36,904 nt of DNA from NCBI GenBank assembly GCA_009774655.1, contig VSOD01000003.1:1-36904 (forward strand), given 5' to 3'. Made by a program: the position numbers and the translations under genes. The notes below the pieces were generated by a model. It saw only the letters and a program-made list of their open reading frames with translations. It made no database searches and was not told where the DNA came from. Positions 29,414-36,904 of this stretch are shown here, piece after piece (the stretch's first letter is position 1; every line of letters starts with the position of its first letter). Source of the DNA: Lachnospiraceae bacterium. Its GTDB lineage: Bacteria > Bacillota_A > Clostridia > Lachnospirales > Lachnospiraceae.

Positions 29414-29457
29414 CCCTATATATACCCGTATATAAGGGTACAGGGGTATATATATCC
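29414..29457. repeat. AT-core palindromes with CCC/GGG borders
   Basis: CCCCTATATATAC (29414-29426), GTATATAAGGG (29428-29438) and GGGGTATATATATCCC (29442-29457) form a near-dyad and a second near-palindrome back to back. They lie in the 244-base non-coding gap between the primase-helicase and VRR-NUC genes. They may be protein-binding sites or part of an origin; no T tract follows to suggest a terminator. Confidence 0.5.
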
Positions 29458-29490
29458 CTTATTTCCCTTGTATTTTCATTTCATATAGAA

Positions 29491-29638
29491 GAATGTTTAC
29501 TTGTTTATAAATACCGTTTTGTCCAGTAACTATCAGCCTTTCCGCGTTAACATTTGAATGTTTCCGCCTGTTTGCATGTTGACAGCACCCTTGTCAACAT
29601 CTTCTGCCACGACTGCATGTTTACATACCGGATGTTAC
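29491..29638. repeat. iteron-like cluster of ATGTTNAC motifs
   Basis: The core ATGTTNAC occurs at 29493, 29576 and 29617 on the + strand and, inverted, at 29546-29553 and 29593-29600. One-mismatch or shortened copies are at 29558 (ATGTTTCC) and 29632 (ATGTTAC). The copies at 29574-29600 form a perfect ATGTTGAC/GTCAACAT dyad around an AGCACCCTT centre. The last exact copy overlaps the primase-helicase stop codon. The density suggests a replication origin or an operator array. Confidence 0.6.
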
Positions 29639-32053
29639 CTTTATGAATCCTCTCTGGGACCCGTATTCCCCTCCGAACCGCAGCGCGCTCTTTTGCCGCT
29701 CCCAGCCTGGCAGCCTCTCCAGGATGCCGTTGATCTCCTTGGAGTCTGATTTTTTCATACGCGTATACCCCGGCATCTTAAAGCACTCGTTCCAGATCTC
29801 CCAGGCACAGATCCGGTCTCTGTACATCAGCTGGCTCTCATCCGCCTGTTTCTGATCAAAGCCGGAATCAAGCCAGCTGCGCCGTTCATACAGATCTCTC
29901 TTATACCAGTCCCTCGGCACCTTCTTCTCCAGAAACTCTATGATCGCACCCTCCGAGTAGGAAGATTCCCTGTGCTCCTCCTGCGCGCGCTCTGCCATCT
30001 TCTCCGCCGCATCCGAAAGAATCAGCGGTTCTCCCAGCCGATACAATGCAACGGCCTCAGCCCAGATCTGGGGCACCTCTGCAGGCAGATCGTGCCATAT
30101 GTTCTTCCTGCGTCCTTTCCCGGTCAGATCCACCGGCCAGAACCTTCTGTTGCCCGTATAATCCTTTAGGAATTCAGCTTCATTGGTGGTCCCCACGATA
30201 ATGCACTGCCGCAGGTATTTCTCCGTTCTCCTGCCATATGCAGCCCGGTACACATCGTCACATTTGCTCAGGAACTGTTTGACCGTGTTCATCTCGGACT
30301 TTGTCATGCCCGTCAGCTCCCCTGCCTCTATGACCCAATATCCCTGCAGCAGCTCGGCCGCGTCCTTTCCCTCAAAGGTACATAGCGAGTCTGAATACCA
30401 GTCCATCCCCAGATACCGGAAGAAAGTACTCTTCCCGATGCCCTGCGGCCCCGCCAGAATCAGCATGGTATCGAACTTGATACCCGGATGAAATATCCTC
30501 GCTACAGCGCCCACGAGTGTCTTCCGGACGGCTTCCCTTGTATAGGGGCTGTCCTCCACCCCGAAATAGTCGATCAGAAGGCTGTCCACCCGCGGCACGC
30601 CGTCCCATACCTGCGCTGCCAGATAATCCCGCAGCTTATGTACCCTGTGATTCAACGCGTAGACCGCAAAGCCGTCCCCTATTTTCTTCTCGCCGGTGAT
30701 CTGATGAACAGACTCCATGTAGCCCCGTAGCCCTGAATCGTCTGCGTCCTTCCACTGCCGCACGCCACAGGACAGACCCACCGGCTCCCAGGGCAGCGGA
30801 GAGACCGCCATCGGCCTGCCGGACATCTCGTCGTGGTAGATACGGCCTTTCAGTCCCGGGTCGTTCTCCAGAATGACCTGTACATTCTGGACCGTACTGA
30901 GCGGTTTTCCTGTCTTCGGGTGCACCTGCAGCTTCAATACCCAGCTGGCATCTGTCTGCTCCTGCACCGGCGGCGCATTTGAAAAACTCTGCACCGCCGC
31001 CTCGTATCGCTCCTTTGCCATCAGCTCTGCTACTGCAGGCTGTTCGGCAGCGAATTCACACATTTTTTTAAAAGAGGGAAGATTGGCTGCCGGTGTATCC
31101 GGCTTTGCCTCGTCGTCCTCATCCCCGAACAGATGCAGCCTGGTCATGTCAAAGGAATTGACCAGGCGTCCGGAACAGGGATCTGTCGCATGATGGCTGT
31201 AGAGGAACTTTCCGTCTTCATACAGGACCGCCCCTCCTACGGTGCTCCCTTCTATGTAGGTGAAACGCCCCGGATCGGCACATGCCTCATAGGTCCCCGG
31301 TAGGAACTGTTCCATGGCATCTTCTATGGAAAAACACTTACAGAATGCCCCGACGATGCCTTTCTTCTCCAGCGGATCCCCCTGCTTCTTCGCTGACCGG
31401 TCTCGGATCCGCGCCGCACCCGGCACTTCCGGCCACTCTGACACGTCCCGCCAGTCCCGGTAACTGGATAACATCCCTGTTCTTGACAGAAAAGGCTTGT
31501 CTTCATACAGAAATATGTATTGGCTGTCCCTGCTGCAGCTCGGCCAGTACATCAGCCTGACCGGTTCAAAAGTCGTCGGATCAAAGATCTGCATCCCGAT
31601 GAAGCTGGCTGCCTTACGCGCGATCGGCTCATATTCATCTGCTGTGCAGGGCTCGTCCAGTGGTAAGATGATGCGCAGCCGCGGCGCCGCCCCTTCATGC
31701 TTTCTCGTAGAATAGACAGCATAAGCGCATCCCAGGGTCGATATGGTGTTCAGTACCCTCTGCGTGCCGCCCGGCTCGATTGTGTCCGCATCCAGCGTGA
31801 TCAGGTGCCGCTCCCCGGCGTTCTCATTCTTCCTGCGCTGCCCTTTCAATACACCGCCTACAAAGCCGCCTATGTCTTTCAGGGCATCCTGCTCCGGCCT
31901 TGAAAAAGACTTATACTCCTCGAAGCTCTCCTGCGTCCTGACAGGCTGTGACAGCTTTTGTATAAAACCCGACCAGTACAGTTCCTGCCCGGTCCATACG
32001 ATGGACTTCCTGCTGGTCCCCGTGGTGATCTTGATGGTCCTGTCATTGTGCAT
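29621..32053 (-). CDS. VapE-type phage primase-helicase
   Basis: An 810-residue replication protein. The N-terminal 200 residues look like an archaeo-eukaryotic-primase-type domain with an acidic strand (HLITLDADTI) and a histidine-containing second half (STRKHEGAAPRLRIILPLD). A linker of about 250 residues follows. The C-terminal part is a virulence-associated E (VirE) superfamily-3-like ATPase with Walker A GPQGIGKST (535-543), Walker B-like YWVIEAGEL and the NRRFWPVDL segment. It would prime and unwind phage DNA. GGAGG stands 7 bases before the ATG. It lies in one operon with the polymerase, and iteron-like repeats start at its stop codon. Confidence 0.9.
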   Translation of the reverse strand: MHNDRTIKITTGTSRKSIVWTGQELYWSGFIQKLSQPVRTQESFEEYKSFSRPEQDALKDIGGFVGGVLKGQRRKNENAGERHLITLDADTIEPGGTQRVLNTISTLGCAYAVYSTRKHEGAAPRLRIILPLDEPCTADEYEPIARKAASFIGMQIFDPTTFEPVRLMYWPSCSRDSQYIFLYEDKPFLSRTGMLSSYRDWRDVSEWPEVPGAARIRDRSAKKQGDPLEKKGIVGAFCKCFSIEDAMEQFLPGTYEACADPGRFTYIEGSTVGGAVLYEDGKFLYSHHATDPCSGRLVNSFDMTRLHLFGDEDDEAKPDTPAANLPSFKKMCEFAAEQPAVAELMAKERYEAAVQSFSNAPPVQEQTDASWVLKLQVHPKTGKPLSTVQNVQVILENDPGLKGRIYHDEMSGRPMAVSPLPWEPVGLSCGVRQWKDADDSGLRGYMESVHQITGEKKIGDGFAVYALNHRVHKLRDYLAAQVWDGVPRVDSLLIDYFGVEDSPYTREAVRKTLVGAVARIFHPGIKFDTMLILAGPQGIGKSTFFRYLGMDWYSDSLCTFEGKDAAELLQGYWVIEAGELTGMTKSEMNTVKQFLSKCDDVYRAAYGRRTEKYLRQCIIVGTTNEAEFLKDYTGNRRFWPVDLTGKGRRKNIWHDLPAEVPQIWAEAVALYRLGEPLILSDAAEKMAERAQEEHRESSYSEGAIIEFLEKKVPRDWYKRDLYERRSWLDSGFDQKQADESQLMYRDRICAWEIWNECFKMPGYTRMKKSDSKEINGILERLPGWERQKSALRFGGEYGSQRGFIKVTSGM

Positions 32054-32064
32054 CAGCCCACCTC

Positions 32065-34029
32065 CTAATCTTTTTTGTAGTAATACGACTCAAAGCCGTC
32101 TGCATCAAGCGGCAGCCCCGCTGCCCATCCCGGCAGAAGGCACATACAGCTGATGGCCTCTTCCAGTGTCCTTCCGGAATCTTCCGGCACTTCCAGGATC
32201 ACCTCATCATGGATATGGAAGTCGATCACGAATCCTGCCCGGTACAGATTCATCAGGGAATTGGCCAGCAGGTCACGGGCTACCGCCTGCACGATGTTCT
32301 CCGTCAGTTTACCGCCGTAAGTGGATATCATCCCCCACTTTTTCGTCTTCTGGTCAACACCCCGGAAATGGATCGCATCCCTGCCCAGATCATTTTGCCG
32401 GATCTCCGGCTTATAATAGTAGAGACGCCGCTTACTCGGAAGGATGATGGACAGATAGTCCACGTCCCTGTCAAAAACAATCCCGCAGGGCATATATCCT
32501 GTCACTCCGTGTCTCACGGTATCCAGCGCATACTGCTCCACGGCCTTCCAGAAACCAACGATGCGCTTATTGCTCCCCCGCCACCGCCGCACGATGTCCG
32601 GCAGCTCTTCTTCCGCGAGACCCATGTTCAGGGCGCCCATGGATATGAGTGACCCTTTGCCTCCCTGGTATCCCAGAGCCAGTTCCGCGATCTTCCCCTT
32701 ACTGCGCAGCGCGTACTCGGGATTTCCCTTTTTGATCAGGTCAATGTCAACACCGAACATAGTGGATGCAGACGCCTCATAGATCTTCCCGTGGGTCTTG
32801 AAAACGTCCAGCCGCCACTGCTCCCCGGCAAGCCACGAGAGTACTCTTGCTTCTATGGCGGAGAAATCCGCTACCAGGAACTTACAGCCCGGCCCCGGGA
32901 CAAAAGTGGTACGGATCAGCTGTGAGAGGATATCAGGCACGTTCCCATAGATAGCCTTTAACGCCTCAGTCTGCCTTTTCTTCACCAGCTCTCTCGCTGT
33001 ATCCAGTGTACCGATATAATTCCGCGGCAGGTTCTGTATCTGCACCAGCCGCCCGGCCCAGCGTCCTGTCCGGTTCGCGCCATAGAACTGCAGCAGTCCC
33101 CGGATCCTGCCGTCTTCGCACACGCAGGTCTCCATGGCCTCATATTTTTTTACCGAAGTCTTCCCCAGCTCCTTTCGGATCCGCAGCACTTCCTTTATGA
33201 GGTCATCACCGGTCTTGTCCGCCAGCACTTCCACCACCGTCTGTTTCTTTAAGTCTTCCAGTTCAAAGTCTGAATTCTCCCGAATCCACTGCTTCAACTG
33301 TGCCACACTGTTAGGGTTATCGAGACCGGTGAGCTTCCTTGCCCTTCCGGATAATTCCCCCTGAACCTGGTCTGAGATCGCCAGCGCGCCGCTGATCAGG
33401 TCCTGATCCACTGCAGCGCCGTTCAGATTGATATACTGATCCAGCACCCAGTTAAAGTGTTCTGCTTCCGGAAAAGGATGTCTCTCTAAGATCTTATGTA
33501 TGTCCATCTCTGTTTCCACGTCACGGATACAATAAGACTTGAACAGCTCCCACTTCTGCCTGTCATGATACCAGCGGTTCCGTGTCCTGCCATGATTGCT
33601 TTTTGTAGGCACACACGGCACACAGAAGTATTTTATGAGCTGTTTCCCGACTGCCATCTTCTGGCGGTTCTCCGGCAGCCCCAGCGCCCTGCCAACCTGC
33701 GCCAGCTGCCCCGGCAGGCCACAGTAATAAGCGTGTACCATGGTGCAGTGCCATTGATATATCTCAGTAGAAAAAAATCTTTTTAAGCAATTTATTTCAA
33801 AAGCCGCATTATGGGCTGTCTTTTTCACGTTCGGGTCATTCAGGTCCCGCACGATCCCGGCGGGTATCTGCTCGCCTGCTGCCAGATCGACGATCCTCAC
33901 AGGCTCATAGTCATAAGAATATGCAAAAAGCAGTATTTCAAAGGCCGGGGACTGTACATATCTGTACAGCCCGGCTTTTGTTATATCAATATCTGAAAAT
34001 GTCTCAAGATCTATATGCAGGGTCCTCAT
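32065..34029 (-). CDS. phage family-A DNA polymerase with 3'-5' exonuclease domain
   Basis: A 654-residue replicative polymerase. The N-terminal exonuclease has HIDLETFS (D7, E9) and a histidine- and aspartate-bearing second part. The polymerase part has motif A VADFSAIEAR (D388), a motif-B-like RSKGKIAELALGYQGGKGS stretch, and motif C HIHDEVILE (H607, D608, E609). There is no 5'-3' exonuclease domain, which explains the length below bacterial Pol I. The ATG overlaps the DUF2815 stop as ATGA. It should work with the VapE primase-helicase and the SSB-like protein encoded next to it. Confidence 0.93.
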   Translation of the reverse strand: MRTLHIDLETFSDIDITKAGLYRYVQSPAFEILLFAYSYDYEPVRIVDLAAGEQIPAGIVRDLNDPNVKKTAHNAAFEINCLKRFFSTEIYQWHCTMVHAYYCGLPGQLAQVGRALGLPENRQKMAVGKQLIKYFCVPCVPTKSNHGRTRNRWYHDRQKWELFKSYCIRDVETEMDIHKILERHPFPEAEHFNWVLDQYINLNGAAVDQDLISGALAISDQVQGELSGRARKLTGLDNPNSVAQLKQWIRENSDFELEDLKKQTVVEVLADKTGDDLIKEVLRIRKELGKTSVKKYEAMETCVCEDGRIRGLLQFYGANRTGRWAGRLVQIQNLPRNYIGTLDTARELVKKRQTEALKAIYGNVPDILSQLIRTTFVPGPGCKFLVADFSAIEARVLSWLAGEQWRLDVFKTHGKIYEASASTMFGVDIDLIKKGNPEYALRSKGKIAELALGYQGGKGSLISMGALNMGLAEEELPDIVRRWRGSNKRIVGFWKAVEQYALDTVRHGVTGYMPCGIVFDRDVDYLSIILPSKRRLYYYKPEIRQNDLGRDAIHFRGVDQKTKKWGMISTYGGKLTENIVQAVARDLLANSLMNLYRAGFVIDFHIHDEVILEVPEDSGRTLEEAISCMCLLPGWAAGLPLDADGFESYYYKKD

Positions 34030-34796
34030 GATAATCCCATCACTCCTCCTGTGAGCATCGGCCGGCCCGTGATCGGGTCGATCTGTCCCGCCTGCTGTGG
34101 ATATCCCGTCAGTGCAGGTATGGGCTGCTGCTGAAATGCCATCGGTGCGGGTGCAGGCTGCGCCGGATATGCTGTTGATACCGGCTGCTGATATCCTCCG
34201 GGCGACACCTGCGGATACGGGATGCCCGCCGGCACGGCCCCCGGATACGGCATCGCAGGGACAGCGTTATAAGCATTGCTGCCGCCAAAGGCTTCCTCGG
34301 CGGATACCCTTGCCGTCAGGGGCTCGCCGTCCTCGATCTTCTGTACGGCGTTCAGGCCGCAGCCGATCCCCTTGTTACCGTTCGTATTGTAGGCAAAAAA
34401 GTTAATATTTGCCCTGATATAGCATCCGCTGTACACTTCTGCAGGATTGATGATGTTCTCCATGTTCAGCCCGACAATGGACGGCTGTAATTTCGCCGAT
34501 GCCGTCATCACCAGATGCCCCCTGCATTCTTCCCCAAAGGCCTCTCCTGATGGACGGACGCCGTCACCATCATAGAGCGGTGTCCTGCACACAGGGGGGA
34601 CATTCCCGCCAAATACCTTCTGGGCTCCCTCCTGTTTTGCTTTCTCCATCTCTGCATAGATGCCATTGATTGTTGCCGTGTCAGTCTTAGGGATCAGCAG
34701 CGTTACAGAATACTTTGGATCCCCGCCATTCTGCGGCACCTTGGGCTGGAAGATGCTGACATAACTCGCCCTGACCTTTCCTGTTGTGATCGCCAT
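34026..34796 (-). CDS. DUF2815 single-stranded-DNA-binding-like protein
   Basis: A 256-residue protein. Residues about 1-155 match the DUF2815 family, an OB-fold-like SSB substitute (GKVRASYVSIFQPK; GCYIRANINFFAYNTNGNKG). Residues 163-172 are RVSAEEAFGG, the same ten residues found near the C-terminus of the neighbouring DUF2800 protein. Residues about 173-256 are a flexible P/Q/G/Y/A-rich tail with repeats of the PYP and YPQ kind, as in SSB tails. I chose the ATG at 34796 because AAGGAGGAAAATGAG precedes it; upstream codons in the open frame belong to DUF2800. It overlaps the polymerase start. Confidence 0.9.
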   Translation of the reverse strand: MAITTGKVRASYVSIFQPKVPQNGGDPKYSVTLLIPKTDTATINGIYAEMEKAKQEGAQKVFGGNVPPVCRTPLYDGDGVRPSGEAFGEECRGHLVMTASAKLQPSIVGLNMENIINPAEVYSGCYIRANINFFAYNTNGNKGIGCGLNAVQKIEDGEPLTARVSAEEAFGGSNAYNAVPAMPYPGAVPAGIPYPQVSPGGYQQPVSTAYPAQPAPAPMAFQQQPIPALTGYPQQAGQIDPITGRPMLTGGVMGLS

Positions 34797-34797
34797 C

Positions 34798-36051
34798 TCA
34801 TTTTCCTCCTTCTGAATATGTGTTGTCCCCGCCAAAGGCCTCTTCCGCAGATACCCTCTGCAGCACCATGGCCGGCCGTTTATCGTCCTCCGGCGCAAGC
34901 GTCGGCTTCCCCTGCGGCTTCACGATATATTTTGACAGGATCTCCTGCCGGTGTTCCTTACTGAGGGTCTTTTCCAGCGCGCCCAGCGCTATGGGCTTCC
35001 GCTCGTACAGGATCGCTTCGTCATATCCCGCTTTTACCAGTTCTGCAAACGCCGCGTCAGCGTCGGATATCTGTCTGTAGCTCTTGCCCTCTACGATCTT
35101 CCATCCGGGAACCTCTCCGCCTGATACGATCTCGTTCAAGACGGTACTTTCAAGATTCTGTACCCACTCTTTCAGGAACTGCGCCTCTTTCAGGAGTTCG
35201 CCCGCCTCTTCCCATGAGATGAGCGGCGGCAGGTTCTTCTGGTTCTGCTCTTTGTTCCAGGCCTTTTTCATGAGCTCCATGTTCTTGTCGGCTGTCGCCC
35301 GGCACCGGCCGTAGGCCTTGCAGAATCCGGCTCTGCAGTAGTTCTCCGTATCCCCGCTGCAGTAATCCGCGGGATGGAATCCGCCTTCACCTTTGAACGC
35401 TTTCTCCGCAGCCGGCTTTACCACGGTCTCTCCCCAGTCGAGCACTTCTTTTAAAGTCGTGCTCCATGAGGAAGTATTAGGGATCCGCGGCTGGACGATA
35501 TGCAGATGCACCCTCTCGACCGGGAAGAACATACCGAATTCGTGATAGGCTCCTAACGCATACAGCGCAAGCTGGTAATTTCCTTCCGCCTTTACCGGAA
35601 CCCCCTTTCCGTATTTGAAGTCTATGATATGAAGGTCCCCTCCATAGATGATCACGCAGTCCCCTGTCCCGAACCCCTCCGGTGCCCACGGGCTGTAATC
35701 CAGCCGTTTCTCTACCGCGACGAACGGGGCCCCCGGAAAACTGAACGCAATGCCCGATACATAGTCCGCGTATTCTTCTGTGTATCCGTCCATCTCCGGC
35801 GCATAGAGCTCATCCTGCTGCAGTTTTTTCAGCCGGCTCTTATAGGTCCGGTCGGTCATGTTCTTGTCCGTGAACAGCCTCTGCAGTTTCAGTTCGCCGA
35901 TCGCGTGTGCCAGCGTGCCCTCTTTCGCATAAGGTGATTCCTCTTCCGGTATGCTGTCTTCTAACCTTGCCGAGGGAGGACAGTGGATCCATTTCTTCGC
36001 ACTGGACGCTGACAGCAGCGCGTGCGCCCTTTCTTCCTTCTTCTTCCCCAT
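34798..36051 (-). CDS. DUF2800 Cas4/RecB-like nuclease
   Basis: A 417-residue protein of the DUF2800 family, related to Cas4/RecB PD-(D/E)xK nucleases. The start holds HALLSASSAKKWIHCPPSAR; the middle has GTGDCVIIYGGDLHIIDFKY (acidic site residues and K) and NYQLALYALG, the QxxxY motif. A four-cysteine region (YCSGDTENYCRAGFCKAYGR plus C) may hold an iron-sulphur cluster or zinc as in Cas4. The C-terminal residues 399-408 are RVSAEEAFGG. It probably resects or trims DNA during phage recombination. The stop lies one base before the DUF2815 start. The start overlaps the preceding stop. Confidence 0.9.
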   Translation of the reverse strand: MGKKKEERAHALLSASSAKKWIHCPPSARLEDSIPEEESPYAKEGTLAHAIGELKLQRLFTDKNMTDRTYKSRLKKLQQDELYAPEMDGYTEEYADYVSGIAFSFPGAPFVAVEKRLDYSPWAPEGFGTGDCVIIYGGDLHIIDFKYGKGVPVKAEGNYQLALYALGAYHEFGMFFPVERVHLHIVQPRIPNTSSWSTTLKEVLDWGETVVKPAAEKAFKGEGGFHPADYCSGDTENYCRAGFCKAYGRCRATADKNMELMKKAWNKEQNQKNLPPLISWEEAGELLKEAQFLKEWVQNLESTVLNEIVSGGEVPGWKIVEGKSYRQISDADAAFAELVKAGYDEAILYERKPIALGALEKTLSKEHRQEILSKYIVKPQGKPTLAPEDDKRPAMVLQRVSAEEAFGGDNTYSEGGK

Positions 36052-36566
36052 CAGATCTGTGCACCCGCCTCTCTGAGCGCGGTAGCAAACTCCCCGTAGC
36101 GTTCCCGGGGCAGCTCCGTCATCGCCTGGATACCGAACTGCTGCAGGATACCCATCACCTGTGACATCCTCCCCATCTGTGAAAGGCCGGCTGCTGCCAC
36201 CTGCAGCTGCTCGATCGTATACTCCTGCGGCATCGCTGTCGTAGGAACAGCTGCCGGTACTGCCGCGACCTGTGCCGGCTGTACCCCCATAGCCACGGGT
36301 ACTGTCGGCTGTACGGGTGCCTGTCCGTAATTCTGTGGTGCCGCTGTGGGGACCTGTGGCGGCTGCACCGGTACTCCCACGGGGATCTGCGGAGGCTGTA
36401 CCGGTGCGCCTGCCGGTATCTGCCCTGTCGTCGCCGTCCCCGGAACGGGCGGCTGTGTCTGCGGCGCGCCTGCCACGGCTGCCTGTCCTCCACCCATGCC
36501 TGCCAGTACCCTGACTGCCTCCGTCAGTTCCTTAAGTCCCTCGATCGTGATCCTGATCTCATTCAT
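36051..36566 (-). CDS. P/Q-rich linker phage protein upstream of DUF2800
   Basis: A 171-residue protein. Residues 1-25 form a helix (MNEIRITIEGLKELTEAVRV). The middle (about 40-115) is P, Q, V and A-rich with repeats such as PVQPPQIPVGVPVQPPQVP, likely flexible. The last 55 residues are a compact helical domain (YTIEQLQVAAAGLSQMGRMS; QFGIQAMTELPRERYGEFAT) that I know from small proteins beside DUF2800 in clostridial phages. AAAGGAGGAA precedes the ATG at 36566. The same frame stays open upstream to 36857 without a stop; I treat that part separately. The function may be a recombination or replication helper. Confidence 0.72.
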   Translation of the reverse strand: MNEIRITIEGLKELTEAVRVLAGMGGGQAAVAGAPQTQPPVPGTATTGQIPAGAPVQPPQIPVGVPVQPPQVPTAAPQNYGQAPVQPTVPVAMGVQPAQVAAVPAAVPTTAMPQEYTIEQLQVAAAGLSQMGRMSQVMGILQQFGIQAMTELPRERYGEFATALREAGAQI

Positions 36567-36720
36567 AGTGTTGTTCCTCCTTTTTGTTATGGTCTTTATG
36601 TACATTGTCCCCGCTGGTCCTGGCGGTCTCTTCCTGCGACGGTGGCACTTCCTCCCTGCAGTCGCATCGCTCACCGGGATCCAGCCTCGCCTGACAATGG
36701 TCGCATATCTTATACACCAT
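36559..36720 (-). CDS. small zinc-ribbon-like protein nested in an open frame
   Basis: A 53-residue protein starting at ATG 36720 with the strong AGGAGGGGAAG just before it. The first 20 residues (MVYKICDHCQARLDPGERCD) carry CxxC and CDC pairs, a familiar small phage zinc motif; the rest is acidic and polar. Its stop overlaps the start of the P/Q-rich protein (36559-36566). The whole gene lies inside another open frame, but its ribosome site and recognisable motif make it the real product here. Confidence 0.72.
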   Translation of the reverse strand: MVYKICDHCQARLDPGERCDCREEVPPSQEETARTSGDNVHKDHNKKEEQHYE

Positions 36721-36857
36721 CTTCCCCTCCTTTCATCCTCCCTCATGCCCGTAAGCCACAGGACGGCCAAAGCCTCCAGGCATATGATCCCTGCTGCCGG
36801 ATGCCTGTCCATTGCCGCCGCGGACAGCAGGACTGTGATAAAGAGGGCTGTGCTCAT
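36717..36857 (-). pseudogene. small membrane protein frame lacking its stop codon
   Basis: The frame starts at ATG 36857 (GGGAGAACGGTAA upstream; ATGA overlap with the previous stop) and reads MSTALFITVLLSAAAMDRHP, a membrane helix, then a second hydrophobic stretch (IICLEALAVLWLTG) and REDERRGRW. Similar short phage proteins normally stop about here. In this window the frame runs on without a stop into the P/Q-rich gene, giving up to 268 codons. The run-on part is arginine- and proline-rich, as expected from out-of-frame reading of the zinc-ribbon gene. So it is either a stop-loss fusion or an intact small gene with a longer tail. Confidence 0.45.
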
Positions 36858-36904
36858 TTACCGTTCTCCCTCTCCAGCTCTGCGGAGATCCGCAGGATCT
36901 CGTC
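36854..36904 (-). CDS. C-terminal end of an upstream phage gene (cut by the window edge)
   Basis: Sixteen codons (DEILRISAELERENGK) and a TGA are visible. The stop overlaps the next start as ATGA, so it belongs to the same operon. The helical, acidic end does not identify the protein. Confidence 0.6.
   Translation of the reverse strand, partial: DEILRISAELERENGK

Noticed and set aside
2753..36904. A conjugative element or satellite instead of a phage
   Set aside because: A complete order of terminase, portal, scaffold, capsid, connector, tail, tape measure, fibre, holin and endolysin genes is present; no relaxase or conjugation ATPase was seen.

Overview
The window looks like the end of a Firmicutes chromosome segment followed by a large part of an integrated tailed-phage genome. 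The host is probably a Clostridia/Lachnospiraceae-type organism. This rests on the strong AGGAGG-type ribosome sites, on protein families typical of clostridial siphoviruses (DUF2800/DUF2815, VapE-type primase-helicase, short family-A polymerase, Gp15-type tail chaperone), and on the style of the CadA-like ATPase. No species can be named from the sequence alone.

Bases 1-2510 are host flank, with genes on the + strand. They carry a small CANC-type heavy-metal-binding protein and a P1B-type Zn/Cd/Pb-exporting ATPase, separated by an attenuator-like hairpin. Bases 2522-2591, read on the minus strand, hold the 3' end of a tRNA gene followed by its terminator. This is the expected footprint of phage integration into a tRNA 3' end, so it marks the left prophage junction. 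The intact tRNA, the integrase and the lysogeny genes should lie beyond the right edge.

From about 2600 to the right edge the phage genes run on the minus strand; read right to left they follow phage order. First come DNA-metabolism genes (36.9-27.6 kb): a DUF2800 Cas4/RecB-like nuclease, a DUF2815 SSB-like protein, family-A DNA polymerase, VapE-type primase-helicase, VRR-NUC nuclease and SNF2 helicase. Next is a cluster of tiny zinc-ribbon, membrane and helical genes (27.6-25.8 kb) with an oppositely oriented tRNA that has its own promoter. Then come packaging and head genes (25.7-18.2 kb), connectors and tail genes (18.2-8.3 kb), and fibres, holin and endolysin (8.3-2.75 kb). A perfect 19-bp inverted-repeat terminator closes the late operon at 2609-2663.

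The least ordinary parts are: (i) an AT-rich insert in the head cluster (about 19.9-20.8 kb) that puts an HxHP-containing extension on the MuF-like minor head protein, a small overlapping ORF, and a cysteine-rich KTR gene with its own promoter and terminator; (ii) interlocking inverted repeats that could switch the ribosome site of the tail-chaperone gene; (iii) a 10-residue motif, identical in protein but different at five synonymous codon positions, shared by the adjacent DUF2800 and DUF2815 proteins; (iv) a promoter followed closely by a terminator just ahead of the terminase genes, recalling the lambda late-promoter layout; (v) an iteron-like ATGTTNAC cluster behind the primase gene; (vi) a repeated stop-plus-ribosome-site junction motif between tiny genes; and (vii) a decayed gene between the fibres and the holin.
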